This document shows, one piece after another, positions 17,728-25,830 of a stretch of DNA of 64,000 nucleotides. The position numbers and the translations under genes are program-made. Origin of the DNA: Alphaproteobacteria bacterium (lineage in GTDB: Bacteria > Pseudomonadota > Alphaproteobacteria > UBA9219); assembly GCA_013289265.1 (NCBI GenBank), contig JABDAH010000003.1, positions 34,549 through 98,548 of the forward strand, given 5' to 3'. Below the pieces are notes generated by a model, which was not told where the DNA came from, made no database searches, and was given only the letters and a program-made list of their open reading frames with translations. Position 1 is the stretch's first letter. Each line of letters opens with the position of its first letter.

Positions 17728-18500
17728 GTATGGACATAACAAGGCCCCTCGTCGTTGTTGGCACACCCTGTTTTGGCGGCTTGGTCACGCAGGACTACAC
17801 AATGTCCCTGCTCAATCTCAGCGCTGCTGCGCCAAAAATGGGCTTTGATGTTGCCGTTGTTATGCTGGGTAATGATGCTTTGATCACACGCGGACGCAGC
17901 GCCATTGTCGCCAAATTTCTGGACAGCACCGCCACGCATTTACTGTTTATCGATGCCGATATCAGTTTCAAACCAGAACAGGTTTTACGGCTGCTGTCTT
18001 TCAATAAGGATTTTGTCGCTGCTCTTTATCCCGCAAAAATTATCGACTGGAACCAGTTGAAACAGCGCGCGGGTAACACACCGGAAGCCCTGGACGAAGC
18101 GGGCTTGGCCTATGTCGGTGATGTCTGCAAGAGCGCTGAGCTTAAAACCGACAATGGTTTTGCCACCGGGGTTTATGCGGGTACCGGCTTTCAACTGATC
18201 AAACGCGATGTCTTCCTGCGGATGCAGAAAGCCTATCCGGAAACCAAGTATAAATCGCTGCATGCTTTCCCGCGCCCGAGCCAGCCGAGTGAAAATCTCT
18301 ATGCCCTGTTCGATTGCATGATCGATCCGGAAACTGGTGTTTATCTCAGTGAAGATTACGCTTTCTGCCGCCGCTGGCGCGCCATCGGGGGCGAAATCTG
18401 GCTCGACATGCAAAGCAGGCTGACGCATACCGGCTCATATAGCTTCCACGGCAATGCCGCTGCCCATTACGGCAATCTCGCGGGAAATAAAAACACATGA
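17724..18500 (+). CDS. Glycosyltransferase-like protein (GT-A fold)
   Basis: 258 residues. The N-terminal nucleotide-binding strand and the LLFIDADISF segment (DxD-type metal site) indicate a GT-A glycosyltransferase. A late EDYAFCRRWRAIGGEIW segment matches the acceptor-side acidic motif of such enzymes. It is coupled by ATGA overlaps to both neighbours. The same architecture recurs in the next gene, suggesting an old duplication. Confidence 0.72.
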   Translation: MSMDITRPLVVVGTPCFGGLVTQDYTMSLLNLSAAAPKMGFDVAVVMLGNDALITRGRSAIVAKFLDSTATHLLFIDADISFKPEQVLRLLSFNKDFVAALYPAKIIDWNQLKQRAGNTPEALDEAGLAYVGDVCKSAELKTDNGFATGVYAGTGFQLIKRDVFLRMQKAYPETKYKSLHAFPRPSQPSENLYALFDCMIDPETGVYLSEDYAFCRRWRAIGGEIWLDMQSRLTHTGSYSFHGNAAAHYGNLAGNKNT

Positions 18501-19093
18501 CGGCAACAGCTACAGTCGCGATTGGCATACCAAGCGGCGATATGGTGCATGCTGATTTTGCCATGTGTCTTGCGACCCTATGCCTTAATCCGGGGGCTCG
18601 CACCTGCATCATCAACGCGAAAAGCTCGCTCGTCGCTCTGGGCCGCAACCAATGCGCCGAGGCCGCCAAACTGGCGGGTGCTACACATCTGCTGTTTCTG
18701 GATTCAGACATGGTATTTCCGGTTACAACCCTCTCGCGGCTGCTGAAACACAACAAGGATATCGTCGGCGCCATTTATTCGCAGCGCACACCGCCTTTTC
18801 ACCCGCTCGGCGTTACCATTGAAGGCTCACATACAAATGTAACCGGCGGCCTGCAGCAGATGAAAATCATCCCCACCGGCTGCCTGCTTATCAGCATGAA
18901 AGTGTTCGATAAATTACCAAAGCCCTGGTTCAATACCTCAGTTGAAGGCGAAAAGATTTTGGGTGAGGATTATTACTTCTGCGAACAGGCTCGCAAAGTC
19001 GGGTTCGAGATCTGGTGTGACGGGGACCTATCGCGCGAGATTGGCCATGTCGGACAAAAAACCTATCGCCTGACTGAGGGCACTCAAAGCTAG
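18497..19093 (+). CDS. Glycosyltransferase-like protein (GT-A fold), paralogue of the preceding gene
   Basis: 198 residues. It shares the layout of its upstream neighbour: LLFLDSDMVFP (DxD-type) in the first half and GEDYYFCEQARKVGFEIWCD in the second half. It is 60 residues shorter. Last gene of the operon, stopping 240 bp before flagellin; no terminator is evident between them apart from the inverted repeats that appear to be regulatory. Confidence 0.72.
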   Translation: MTATATVAIGIPSGDMVHADFAMCLATLCLNPGARTCIINAKSSLVALGRNQCAEAAKLAGATHLLFLDSDMVFPVTTLSRLLKHNKDIVGAIYSQRTPPFHPLGVTIEGSHTNVTGGLQQMKIIPTGCLLISMKVFDKLPKPWFNTSVEGEKILGEDYYFCEQARKVGFEIWCDGDLSREIGHVGQKTYRLTEGTQS

Positions 19094-19101
19094 GTTTTAC
19101 C

Positions 19102-19160
19102 AAAACGGCAATTCTTGCCGGAAAAAATTGCCGCTCTGATCAAAAACGGCAAAAATTGCC
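19102..19160 (+). promoter_or_regulatory. Cluster of CGGCAA/TTGCCG inverted repeats, candidate activator sites for flagellin
   Basis: CGGCAATTCTTGCCG (19106-19120) is a perfect palindrome. A half-site TTGCCG follows at 19128-19133, then CGGCAAAAATTGCC at 19147-19160. The cluster ends 55 bp upstream of the sigma-54 promoter, the usual place for enhancer sites of NtrC-family activators. The 18 bases 19102-19119 recur exactly upstream of flgE. In Caulobacter, FlbD acts at comparable ftr elements. Confidence 0.72.
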
Positions 19161-19214
19161 TAGCCGGTAAACCCAATTCATCAACTAAATCAAAGGCCAG
19201 TTATATCAGTTGTT

Positions 19215-19230
19215 TGGCATGTTTCTCGCA
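19215..19230 (+). promoter_or_regulatory. Sigma-54 promoter of flagellin
   Basis: TGGCATG-TTTC-TCGCA matches the consensus TGGCACG-N4-TTGCW with the invariant GG and GC at the correct spacing. The predicted transcript start near 19242 gives a leader of about 90 nt before the flagellin ATG. Confidence 0.85.
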
Positions 19231-19289
19231 TGATTTACCGCGCTATTCCCTGTTTTAGCTTCGGCAAGATCAGGGATGGCATCTTAACC

Positions 19290-19306
19290 CGCGGAAGGAG
19301 TCCGCG
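19290..19306 (+). promoter_or_regulatory. Leader hairpin with AGGAG loop in flagellin mRNA
   Basis: CGCGGA and TCCGCG form a 6-bp stem closing an AGGAG loop about 27 nt upstream of the flagellin start codon, which has its own AAAGGAG. In Caulobacter FlbT acts on the flagellin mRNA leader; flbT is encoded just downstream here, so this hairpin is a candidate target (inference). Confidence 0.45.
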
Positions 19307-19332
19307 TTCACTCTTGAAAGGAGTTCCCTACC

Positions 19333-20154
19333 ATGTCTATTAGTTCAGTCTCGATTAGCGCCTCTGCGCGTGCCAACCTGACGGCCTTGTCAAATACGGC
19401 AAGCCTTCTGCAAACCACGCAGGCGCGTCTTTCTACAGGTAAAGCGGTCAATTCGGCCGTTGATAATGCTACTGCTTACTTCGCTTCCCAAGGCTTCTTG
19501 AATCGTGCGGGCCAGCTCTCGGACGTTAAGAACACCTTGGCAACGTCGTTGCAGACGGTGTCGTCAACGACCACATCGATCAGCGACGTAACGCAAGTCG
19601 TCAATCAGTTGACGGGTATTGTGACACAGGCCCTGGGCACGACGGATACCGTCACCCGTTCAGGTCTTGCATCGCAGTTCAACAGCTTGCTGACTCAGCT
19701 TGATCAGTTGGTCAACGACGCAACTTTCAACGGTACCAACCTGTTGAACAGTACGTCGACAACGCTTGTCGTTTACTTCAACGAAACAAACACGACAGCG
19801 CTGACGATCACTGGTGTTAACGTGACGTCCGCGGGTCTGGGCGTTATTGCGGCAACCAATTCGTTTGCCGACCAGGTTGCGATTCAGAAGTCGCAGTCGT
19901 TGTTGTTAACGGCTCTGTCAACTCTACGTACAGACGCCGCTAACTTCGGTGGTAATGCGACACTGATCCAAACACGTCAAGACTTCACCAGCAATCTGAT
20001 CACTTCACTTCAGACTGCTTCTGATAACCTTGTACTGGCGGATACAAACCAAGAAGGTGCAAACCTGCAGGCTCTGCAAGCGCAGAACCAGTTGGGTATT
20101 GTGTCTTTGGGTATCTCGGGTCAGCTGGCACAAGCCATCTTGAAGTTGTTCTAA
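19333..20154 (+). CDS. Flagellin
   Basis: 273 residues, the short alphaproteobacterial type made mainly of the conserved D0/D1 helices. The N-terminal part contains LTALSNTASLLQTTQARLSTGK and the C-terminal part LQALQAQNQLGIVSLGISGQ, the paired coiled-coil regions that build the filament; the central variable part is small. Many Ser/Thr residues in the middle are possible glycan sites. A strong SD (AAAGGAG) precedes the ATG. Driven by a sigma-54 promoter and followed by a clear terminator. Confidence 0.95.
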   Translation: MSISSVSISASARANLTALSNTASLLQTTQARLSTGKAVNSAVDNATAYFASQGFLNRAGQLSDVKNTLATSLQTVSSTTTSISDVTQVVNQLTGIVTQALGTTDTVTRSGLASQFNSLLTQLDQLVNDATFNGTNLLNSTSTTLVVYFNETNTTALTITGVNVTSAGLGVIAATNSFADQVAIQKSQSLLLTALSTLRTDAANFGGNATLIQTRQDFTSNLITSLQTASDNLVLADTNQEGANLQALQAQNQLGIVSLGISGQLAQAILKLF

Positions 20155-20164
20155 GCCTAAGGGG

Positions 20165-20195
20165 AAGGGTGGGGTCAAACCCACCCTTCTTTTTC
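20165..20195 (+). terminator. Rho-independent terminator after flagellin
   Basis: AAGGGTGGG (20165-20173) pairs with CCCACCCTT (20180-20188) and is followed by CTTTTTCTT. It separates high-level flagellin transcription from flbT. Confidence 0.93.
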
Positions 20196-20226
20196 TTAAC
20201 CATTTTTTCTCGAAGGAGTCGGGAAC

Positions 20227-20679
20227 ATGCCACTTAAAATCCGCGTCAAGCCTGAAGGCAAAATTTTCGCCGGCGGCGCCGTCCTCAAAAATGTCGGGAA
20301 CCGTCCCGCTGATCTTCTCATTCTCTCCGACAGCCCTGTGCTGCGCGAGGGTTATATGATGAATACCGAACGCCGCGATGAATCGGATGCCAGCAATGTA
20401 TACTTCCTGTTGCAGGTGATTTACCTGTTCAAGGGCAAGGGCCAGCCGCTCGATCATCTTGTAATTGAAACCATCAAGAATTTCAGCAAACTTTACCCGC
20501 CTTTTGCCAGCGAGGTTGATCAGATCATCGCTCATCTGGAAGCGGGTGAGCCATTTAAAGCGCTGAAAGTAGGCCATAAACTTCTGGCTGATCAGGAAAA
20601 AGTGGCGCCGCCCGATCTGGCGGCGCCAGCCTCTTTAAGTGAAGCACAATCGCTTGAATCAAAAATAGCCACTATTTAA
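20227..20679 (+). CDS. flbT: Flagellar biosynthesis repressor FlbT
   Basis: 150 residues of typical FlbT length. It starts with MPLKIRVKPEGKIFAGGAVL and carries the conserved LLILSDSPVLREGYMMNTE region. FlbT is an alphaproteobacterial post-transcriptional regulator of flagellin mRNA. SD GGAG precedes the ATG. It is followed 13 bp later by flaF. Confidence 0.93.
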   Translation: MPLKIRVKPEGKIFAGGAVLKNVGNRPADLLILSDSPVLREGYMMNTERRDESDASNVYFLLQVIYLFKGKGQPLDHLVIETIKNFSKLYPPFASEVDQIIAHLEAGEPFKALKVGHKLLADQEKVAPPDLAAPASLSEAQSLESKIATI

Positions 20680-20692
20680 ACAGGAGAGCATT

Positions 20693-21160
20693 ATGACAAC
20701 GCCGCAAACATATCAAAATGCCTATAACAGCAGTGTCTCTGGTGACTCCAGAGCCAACGAAGATAGTCGCGAAACAGACCGTCTCGCCCTCATCAGCTGC
20801 GCCGGACGGTTAAACGCTGCCATTGCAGACGGCGGCAAGGATATGGTGTTTTATATCGATGCCGTTCAGCATAATCAAAGGCTCTGGACGATTTTCCAGG
20901 TAGCTTTATGCGAGCCGGATAACCCACTGCCCAAAAGCCTGAAAATGATTTTACTGAATCTCAGCAAATATGTTGACCGTGTCAGCTTCCGCGCTATTAC
21001 CGAATTCGCGCCGCAATTGCTGCATAGTCTCGTCGACATCAATCGCACGATCGCCAAAGGCCTGACGCCGAGGCAAACAGCGGCAGCACCGACAGCGCAG
21101 GTTGCGCCACCACCACCCATGCAACCGCCGACTTCTGGTTCGGTTATGACATCGGCTTAA
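20693..21160 (+). CDS. flaF: Flagellar regulator FlaF
   Basis: 155 residues. The core (about 8-125) has the FlaF pattern: NAYNSS, ETDRLALISCAGRLNAA, QHNQRLWTIFQVAL, LPKSLKMILLNLSKYVD. FlaF is needed for flagellin synthesis or secretion in alphaproteobacteria. A Pro/Ala/Thr-rich tail of about 30 residues is longer than usual. SD AGGAG precedes the ATG. Convergent with the TPR gene. Confidence 0.88.
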   Translation: MTTPQTYQNAYNSSVSGDSRANEDSRETDRLALISCAGRLNAAIADGGKDMVFYIDAVQHNQRLWTIFQVALCEPDNPLPKSLKMILLNLSKYVDRVSFRAITEFAPQLLHSLVDINRTIAKGLTPRQTAAAPTAQVAPPPPMQPPTSGSVMTSA

Positions 21161-21172
21161 AACTGATCTGAT

Positions 21173-22777
21173 TCATTTATCAAGTCTAAGCGCGTTTGGG
21201 CTTTGCCGCAGCGGCGGCCCTGTCCAGATTTTTGGTTTCAGCACCGACACATCGCCTTGCAGGAATTTCTGTAAATCTTTTGCCATTGGTAGGAAAACAG
21301 AATCCCAGTTTTTCGGCGCGGTCTGGCGAAACAGACGCATTGTCGGATACCAGGGACTGTCTTCACGCCCCAGCATCCAGCGCCAGTCAGGGTCAAAAGG
21401 CAACATCACCCATACCGGTTTGCCGAGCGCACCCGCCAGATGCGCCACTGATGTATCGACGGTGACGATGAGATCCAGTTCCGCAATCAACCCGGTCGTA
21501 GCGCTGAAATCGTCTAGGTAGGGATCGGCGTCAAAAAGTTTGAAGACATCCAGTCCCGCAACATCTTTTTCTCGCCATTTCTGCAGCGATATGCCGTGGC
21601 CCTCGACAGCATCCAGCAATGGTTTCAACTGCTGCAAGATCAGTGAGCGATTATGATTATTACGGTGCCCCGGATTACCTGCCCAGACAAAGCCGATGCG
21701 GGGCGTTTTGACCGCTGACAACCGTTCTGTCCAGGGCACGCGCCATTTCTCGTCAAGATGGAGGTAAGGAATTTGCGAAGGAATATTATCCAGATTTGTT
21801 CCCAGCATCGCAGGTAGTTGCATCAATTGAATGCGGGCATCGGCCTGCGGTAGAGGATTATCCAGAGTAATGACTTGAATATCCGGAAAGTTATGGGCAA
21901 CCAGTTTTTGCAGAGCTGCATTAAGCCGCAACGTGATTTTATTCGCGCGGTCACGGATCAACGGAATATAGCGCAGGCATTGCAACGCATCGCCCATGCC
22001 CTGTTCTTCGTGCAACAGCAGGTGCGGTACTTTCTCGCCGTTCCAGCGGGGAATACGGCGCAAAATCTCTGCATCATCCGGCAGTTTTTTCCAGATTTCC
22101 CAAGCGCGTTCCAGCTCGCCGATTTGCAGCCAGGCCATAGCTTCATTCATATGAGCTTCGGCTGAATCCGGCACCAGACGACTGACGCGCTGATAGTATG
22201 GAATGGCACGTTCGGTATGGCCTGACGCCCGCAACACATTGCCAAGCGCAAAAGAAATGCAATCGACGTCCAGCCTTTCTGACTCGCGCACGGCTTCATA
22301 GGCGCCGATCAGATCGCCGCGCGACATTTGCAGAATCGCATAATTGCTGCGGTACCGCGCATTACCGGGTTGGATCTCGACCGCTCTGGCATGGTGCCGG
22401 GCGGCTTCATCAAGATTGCCGCTTTCGCGCCATAACGTGCCCGCCATATCCCACGCATCGCCTAGTTGTGCATCATGAACAAGCGCCTGCTGCACGGAAT
22501 AAAGTGCGTCAGGAATACGGTTCATCGTCCGCAACATTAGCGAGCGGTTATACCATGCTAGTGCCAGTTCCGGCTTTATCGCCAACGATGCTTCGGTTAG
22601 TTTCAGAGCAAGTGCGGTATTATTTTTTTGCTGCGCGATGATGCCGAGCATATGCAAAGCGTCTGCATGATGCGGATCTTCGGACAGTACAGCGCGGTAG
22701 AGTTGTGATGCCACATCAATATCGCCAGTCTGGTGACTGGTGACGGCATTCTGAAAGAGTTGCTGCAAATTTGGCAT
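21173..22777 (-). CDS. TPR-repeat glycosyltransferase (O-GlcNAc transferase-like/GT9-like)
   Basis: 534 residues from the ATG at 22777. The first 250 residues are tandem TPR units (for example ALHMLGIIAQQKNNTALALK, DAWDMAGTLWRESGNLDEAARHH). The C-terminal half has RIGFVWAGNPGHRNNHNRS and VDTSVAHLAGALGKPVWVML, the donor-site motifs seen in bacterial TPR-GT proteins. The frame stays open to an ATG at 22867, but that stretch overlaps a perfect 13-bp hairpin, so the shorter start is preferred. Last gene of the flgE operon; a flagellin or hook protein glycosylation role is likely. Confidence 0.82.
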   Translation of the reverse strand: MPNLQQLFQNAVTSHQTGDIDVASQLYRAVLSEDPHHADALHMLGIIAQQKNNTALALKLTEASLAIKPELALAWYNRSLMLRTMNRIPDALYSVQQALVHDAQLGDAWDMAGTLWRESGNLDEAARHHARAVEIQPGNARYRSNYAILQMSRGDLIGAYEAVRESERLDVDCISFALGNVLRASGHTERAIPYYQRVSRLVPDSAEAHMNEAMAWLQIGELERAWEIWKKLPDDAEILRRIPRWNGEKVPHLLLHEEQGMGDALQCLRYIPLIRDRANKITLRLNAALQKLVAHNFPDIQVITLDNPLPQADARIQLMQLPAMLGTNLDNIPSQIPYLHLDEKWRVPWTERLSAVKTPRIGFVWAGNPGHRNNHNRSLILQQLKPLLDAVEGHGISLQKWREKDVAGLDVFKLFDADPYLDDFSATTGLIAELDLIVTVDTSVAHLAGALGKPVWVMLPFDPDWRWMLGREDSPWYPTMRLFRQTAPKNWDSVFLPMAKDLQKFLQGDVSVLKPKIWTGPPLRQSPNALRLDK

Positions 22778-22839
22778 ACGCTTAAACGGCCTGTTACCAG
22801 TACAAAGTAACCCTAAAGCCGGGATGAGAATAGAGCAAT

Positions 22840-22877
22840 CTTTCCCTGGATGCAGGGAGGGGTACATCCAGGGAAAG
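22840..22877 (-). other. Perfect 13-bp hairpin between methyltransferase and TPR gene
   Basis: CTTTCCCTGGATG (22840-22852) pairs perfectly with CATCCAGGGAAAG (22865-22877) across a 12-nt loop. No T run follows on the minus strand. It may attenuate or stabilise the operon mRNA between the hook-filament genes and the last gene. Confidence 0.55.
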
Positions 22878-22913
22878 AAGTGCCACGACTTGTGACAATA
22901 AAATCAGAGAGGA

Positions 22914-24455
22914 TCAGGCTGCTTCCAGCAATCCGTAAGCGTACCACTGCACGATGGATTTCGCGACCACGTCCTGAATCATATGCTGCGCGATTTCCGC
23001 CGTAGGCTCGGCCACGTCCATAATGGCTGCCGCCTGTGCCGGATTTTTGGCCAGACGTTCCAGTTCCGGCAGCAAGGCTGATACCGAGTCCGCCAGGCCT
23101 GCGCGGCCAAGCGCCTGCATCACAAGTGCATCGCGTGCCGAGAGCGAGACAGCGCCGCCAAGTACCGGTGACGACATCCATAAGTCACCGCCGGTGACCG
23201 ATGTTTTATCAAGATAGCGGTTAAAATCACCCACAAGTCGCGGTTGGGCGACACTGGTGACGTTATTGGCTTCGCGCACGCCGCGCATCGGCTGGGCAAG
23301 ACCGCAAGCAACCAGAATTTGCATGGCTCCCACAACTTCCGTAGGTTCAAATTCTTCGCCTGTTGGATGGCTAAGGAAATCGCCGATGCTGACCGGCATC
23401 ATCGTCATCAGATCAATCAGTCTTGTATAGAGTGGCGAATTCAGGTCAATCAGTTTACCCTTAGCCTGAATTTCAGTTGGCACATCACTGCGCTGCATGG
23501 GAATGCCATAAACGAAAGGCCCGAACAGCTCTGCCGTTACATTCGTTTGCGGCACAGGTTGGCGGCACCAGACGTCGGAGCGAATGGAGCGGTCCAGCAC
23601 ATAATCCTTGATCTGTTCGTAAAGGACATGCTGACGGAGCCCGTCAATCAGGTTTTGCGCTTCGACCGGCACCGAAAGCTCGATATAGTTGGTAGGAATA
23701 TCGCTGTCGCCGGCATAGGCAAAGCCGCGCGGATTCAGCGCGACAATTGTATCGAACGAACCGGATGTTGCGGCACCATCATCATAAGCGCTGAAAAACG
23801 CATCGGGCAGATTTGATTCAATGCCCTGCTCCAACTTGGCGGCCGTACCTGCGTGACGTTCCAGATGCTGCGCACCCAGCGTTTTCAACTCTTTCAGAAA
23901 TGTAGCTGCCTGTTCGGCATTCATTTCAGGCGCCAATTCACGTACCAGAAAGCGCAGTGCGCCGTCGGCCTTGTCATAAGCGCGGTAGGTATATTGAAAC
24001 AGGCCGCCCGGTTGCAGCAGTTTCTGGGCCAGATCAAACAATGTCTGGCGCGCAACAGCGCTGAGCGGCTTTTTGCTTTCGTCGCAGCAAAGGTAATTGA
24101 GCGATGGCAGAGCGTTCATCCCTGCAGCACCACTGAAAAAAGTGATGTTGGACACGCCATGCAATCTGGCATTTTCCGCGGCAGCAGAACGTGCAGTCTC
24201 ATCCGCTACAATTCCGTAGAACTTACCTTCGGGATTGCTGGCGGCAAGGCAGCTGAGCAACTCAGGATCGGCACAGGCGACATCGGCATAGGCAAAAGCC
24301 TCGCCGGGGTGGCGGGGTTTAACGCCACGCAGGGCCGCAACGTAACTAAGGGAAATGGGATTAGATGCAATGTGAGAATTCATGGCAGGACTCCTTCCTG
24401 AGTTGTCTGATAGGTCTGAACCGAAACTTAAGGGAATGTTGATATTAGCCGTCAT
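22914..24455 (-). CDS. Methyltransferase with C-terminal regulatory domain
   Basis: 513 residues. An N-terminal SAM methyltransferase-like domain (about 30-180; YADVACADPELLSCLAAS, then FFSGAAG and PGGLFQYTYRAY) is followed by a region resembling the methyltransferase regulatory domain family (about 215-300) and a helical C-terminus. The start at 24455 has AAGG 11 nt upstream; an internal ATG at 24383 has a much better AAGGAG 9 nt upstream and may be the true start. The position directly after flgL suggests modification of flagellar protein or of a flagellin sugar (inference). Confidence 0.75.
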   Translation of the reverse strand: MTANINIPLSFGSDLSDNSGRSPAMNSHIASNPISLSYVAALRGVKPRHPGEAFAYADVACADPELLSCLAASNPEGKFYGIVADETARSAAAENARLHGVSNITFFSGAAGMNALPSLNYLCCDESKKPLSAVARQTLFDLAQKLLQPGGLFQYTYRAYDKADGALRFLVRELAPEMNAEQAATFLKELKTLGAQHLERHAGTAAKLEQGIESNLPDAFFSAYDDGAATSGSFDTIVALNPRGFAYAGDSDIPTNYIELSVPVEAQNLIDGLRQHVLYEQIKDYVLDRSIRSDVWCRQPVPQTNVTAELFGPFVYGIPMQRSDVPTEIQAKGKLIDLNSPLYTRLIDLMTMMPVSIGDFLSHPTGEEFEPTEVVGAMQILVACGLAQPMRGVREANNVTSVAQPRLVGDFNRYLDKTSVTGGDLWMSSPVLGGAVSLSARDALVMQALGRAGLADSVSALLPELERLAKNPAQAAAIMDVAEPTAEIAQHMIQDVVAKSIVQWYAYGLLEAA

Positions 24456-24470
24456 GGTATCTTACCTTTC

Positions 24471-25805
24471 TTACAGATATTTGAGAATGCTTAATTGTTC
24501 GAGGCTGGCCGTCGCCGAATAGGATGCCGATAACTGGGTCTGCAAAAGCGACAGTTCCGTGCCCACTGTTGTCATATCAACCGAACGCACATTGTCGAGC
24601 TGGCTCTGAAGGGCGTTTATATCTGCATTCTGGAGTGTGGTTTGATTGGTTAATGTGCTGACATTATTTGCAACAGTAGAATGAATGGTCCTTAGCGCCG
24701 CCAAACCCTGGGTAAGTAAAGTTCCCGCCTGCTGCATATCGGTATTATAGGTAGCTGCGCTTACGCCTGTCTGTGAGGCCTGACGAATCAGTCTCAGCCC
24801 TGCGATTACTTGCTGAAAAGCCGGATCATTACTGGTAACGCCATAAGTCAGGCTATAACCATTATCGATGTTTGCCGTATCTTGAGTAAAAGAAGCGGCA
24901 TCCGTTGTCGCCATATTCTCGGTAGAAGTGCCGTCCGTTCCATCGGCCCAGGTAATATTGCTGCTGGCACCCGTTGTCGGTGTGATGCCAGTAAGGCTGC
25001 CAGCATATCCAAACGTGACCTGGTTTGTGCTGGCCGAAGCCGTTAGGCCCGCGAAATCAGCGATTGATCCCGACGTCTGTGTAATCACTTTTTGCAGATT
25101 GTCTGCAAGCTGCGTCGGTGTTGTCGCTGGCGATGTCAGGCCGGTAACGGTTACGGGATTAGCCACTCCGTTGACATAGACATTGGTGACGGTGCCTGCC
25201 GCAATATCGCTCCATTGGACGTAAGAATTGCCGACCTTGAAATTGCCGGTCGGTGTGCTGTTGATAGTGAACGAATTGGCTGTCGAATAGGCCGTGCTGT
25301 AATCCGGCAGTGTTGGCGATGTGCTGGCTGTAAAAGGCGGGGTAATGGCACTGAGCGTCGTCAAATCCCTGACCGGAGCTGATGAGTAACGGGTTCCGCC
25401 GTAGATATAACGGCCACTCACCTGTTGATTGAGGTCATCGCCCATCTGTTGAAGGTAGGTCGTTGCCTGTGCTGCAATGCTGGCGATCTTCGTCGTATCA
25501 AGCACGGTATTTTGCGAGGTGAGCGCCTGCGCCTGCGACGCGATCTTTTCGATATCGGTCATAGTCGAGTCGTAAACTGACATCCGTGACTGCACCGTAT
25601 TTATCGACGCAAGGTAAGTTTGACGCTGGTTTACGGCGTTCTGGAAATCCATCAGATTATGCGCATCCGCCGGACTATAATCCGTCAGGTTGGAATGTTG
25701 TTTGTTGGTGCCCAACTGTTCGTTCAACTGCGCCAGCGTTGATTGCTGACTTAGCAATTGCGATGTCAAAATCTGCTGAATACCGAGGTTGCTAATGCTG
25801 GTCAT
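24471..25805 (-). CDS. flgL: Flagellar hook-filament junction protein FlgL
   Basis: 444 residues. The N-terminus TSISNLGIQQILTSQLLSQQ and C-terminus (SVDMTTVGTELSLLQTQLSASYSATASLEQLSILKYL) are the conserved helices of FlgL, homologous to flagellin ends. The central part is Thr/Ser/Gly rich and variable. It is longer than the usual 300-residue FlgL because of an enlarged middle. It lies 25 bp downstream of flgK. Confidence 0.88.
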   Translation of the reverse strand: MTSISNLGIQQILTSQLLSQQSTLAQLNEQLGTNKQHSNLTDYSPADAHNLMDFQNAVNQRQTYLASINTVQSRMSVYDSTMTDIEKIASQAQALTSQNTVLDTTKIASIAAQATTYLQQMGDDLNQQVSGRYIYGGTRYSSAPVRDLTTLSAITPPFTASTSPTLPDYSTAYSTANSFTINSTPTGNFKVGNSYVQWSDIAAGTVTNVYVNGVANPVTVTGLTSPATTPTQLADNLQKVITQTSGSIADFAGLTASASTNQVTFGYAGSLTGITPTTGASSNITWADGTDGTSTENMATTDAASFTQDTANIDNGYSLTYGVTSNDPAFQQVIAGLRLIRQASQTGVSAATYNTDMQQAGTLLTQGLAALRTIHSTVANNVSTLTNQTTLQNADINALQSQLDNVRSVDMTTVGTELSLLQTQLSASYSATASLEQLSILKYL

Positions 25806-25830
25806 GACGGTAACCTCTTTAAACTACTGT

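Noticed and set aside
20005..20577. Minus-strand ORF of 190 codons across flagellin end and flbT
   Set aside because: It overlaps flagellin, a strong terminator and FlbT, all well supported on the other strand.
23244..24401. Two long plus-strand ORFs antisense to the methyltransferase
   Set aside because: Composition is Arg/His/Cys rich as expected for shadow frames; no SD or motif.
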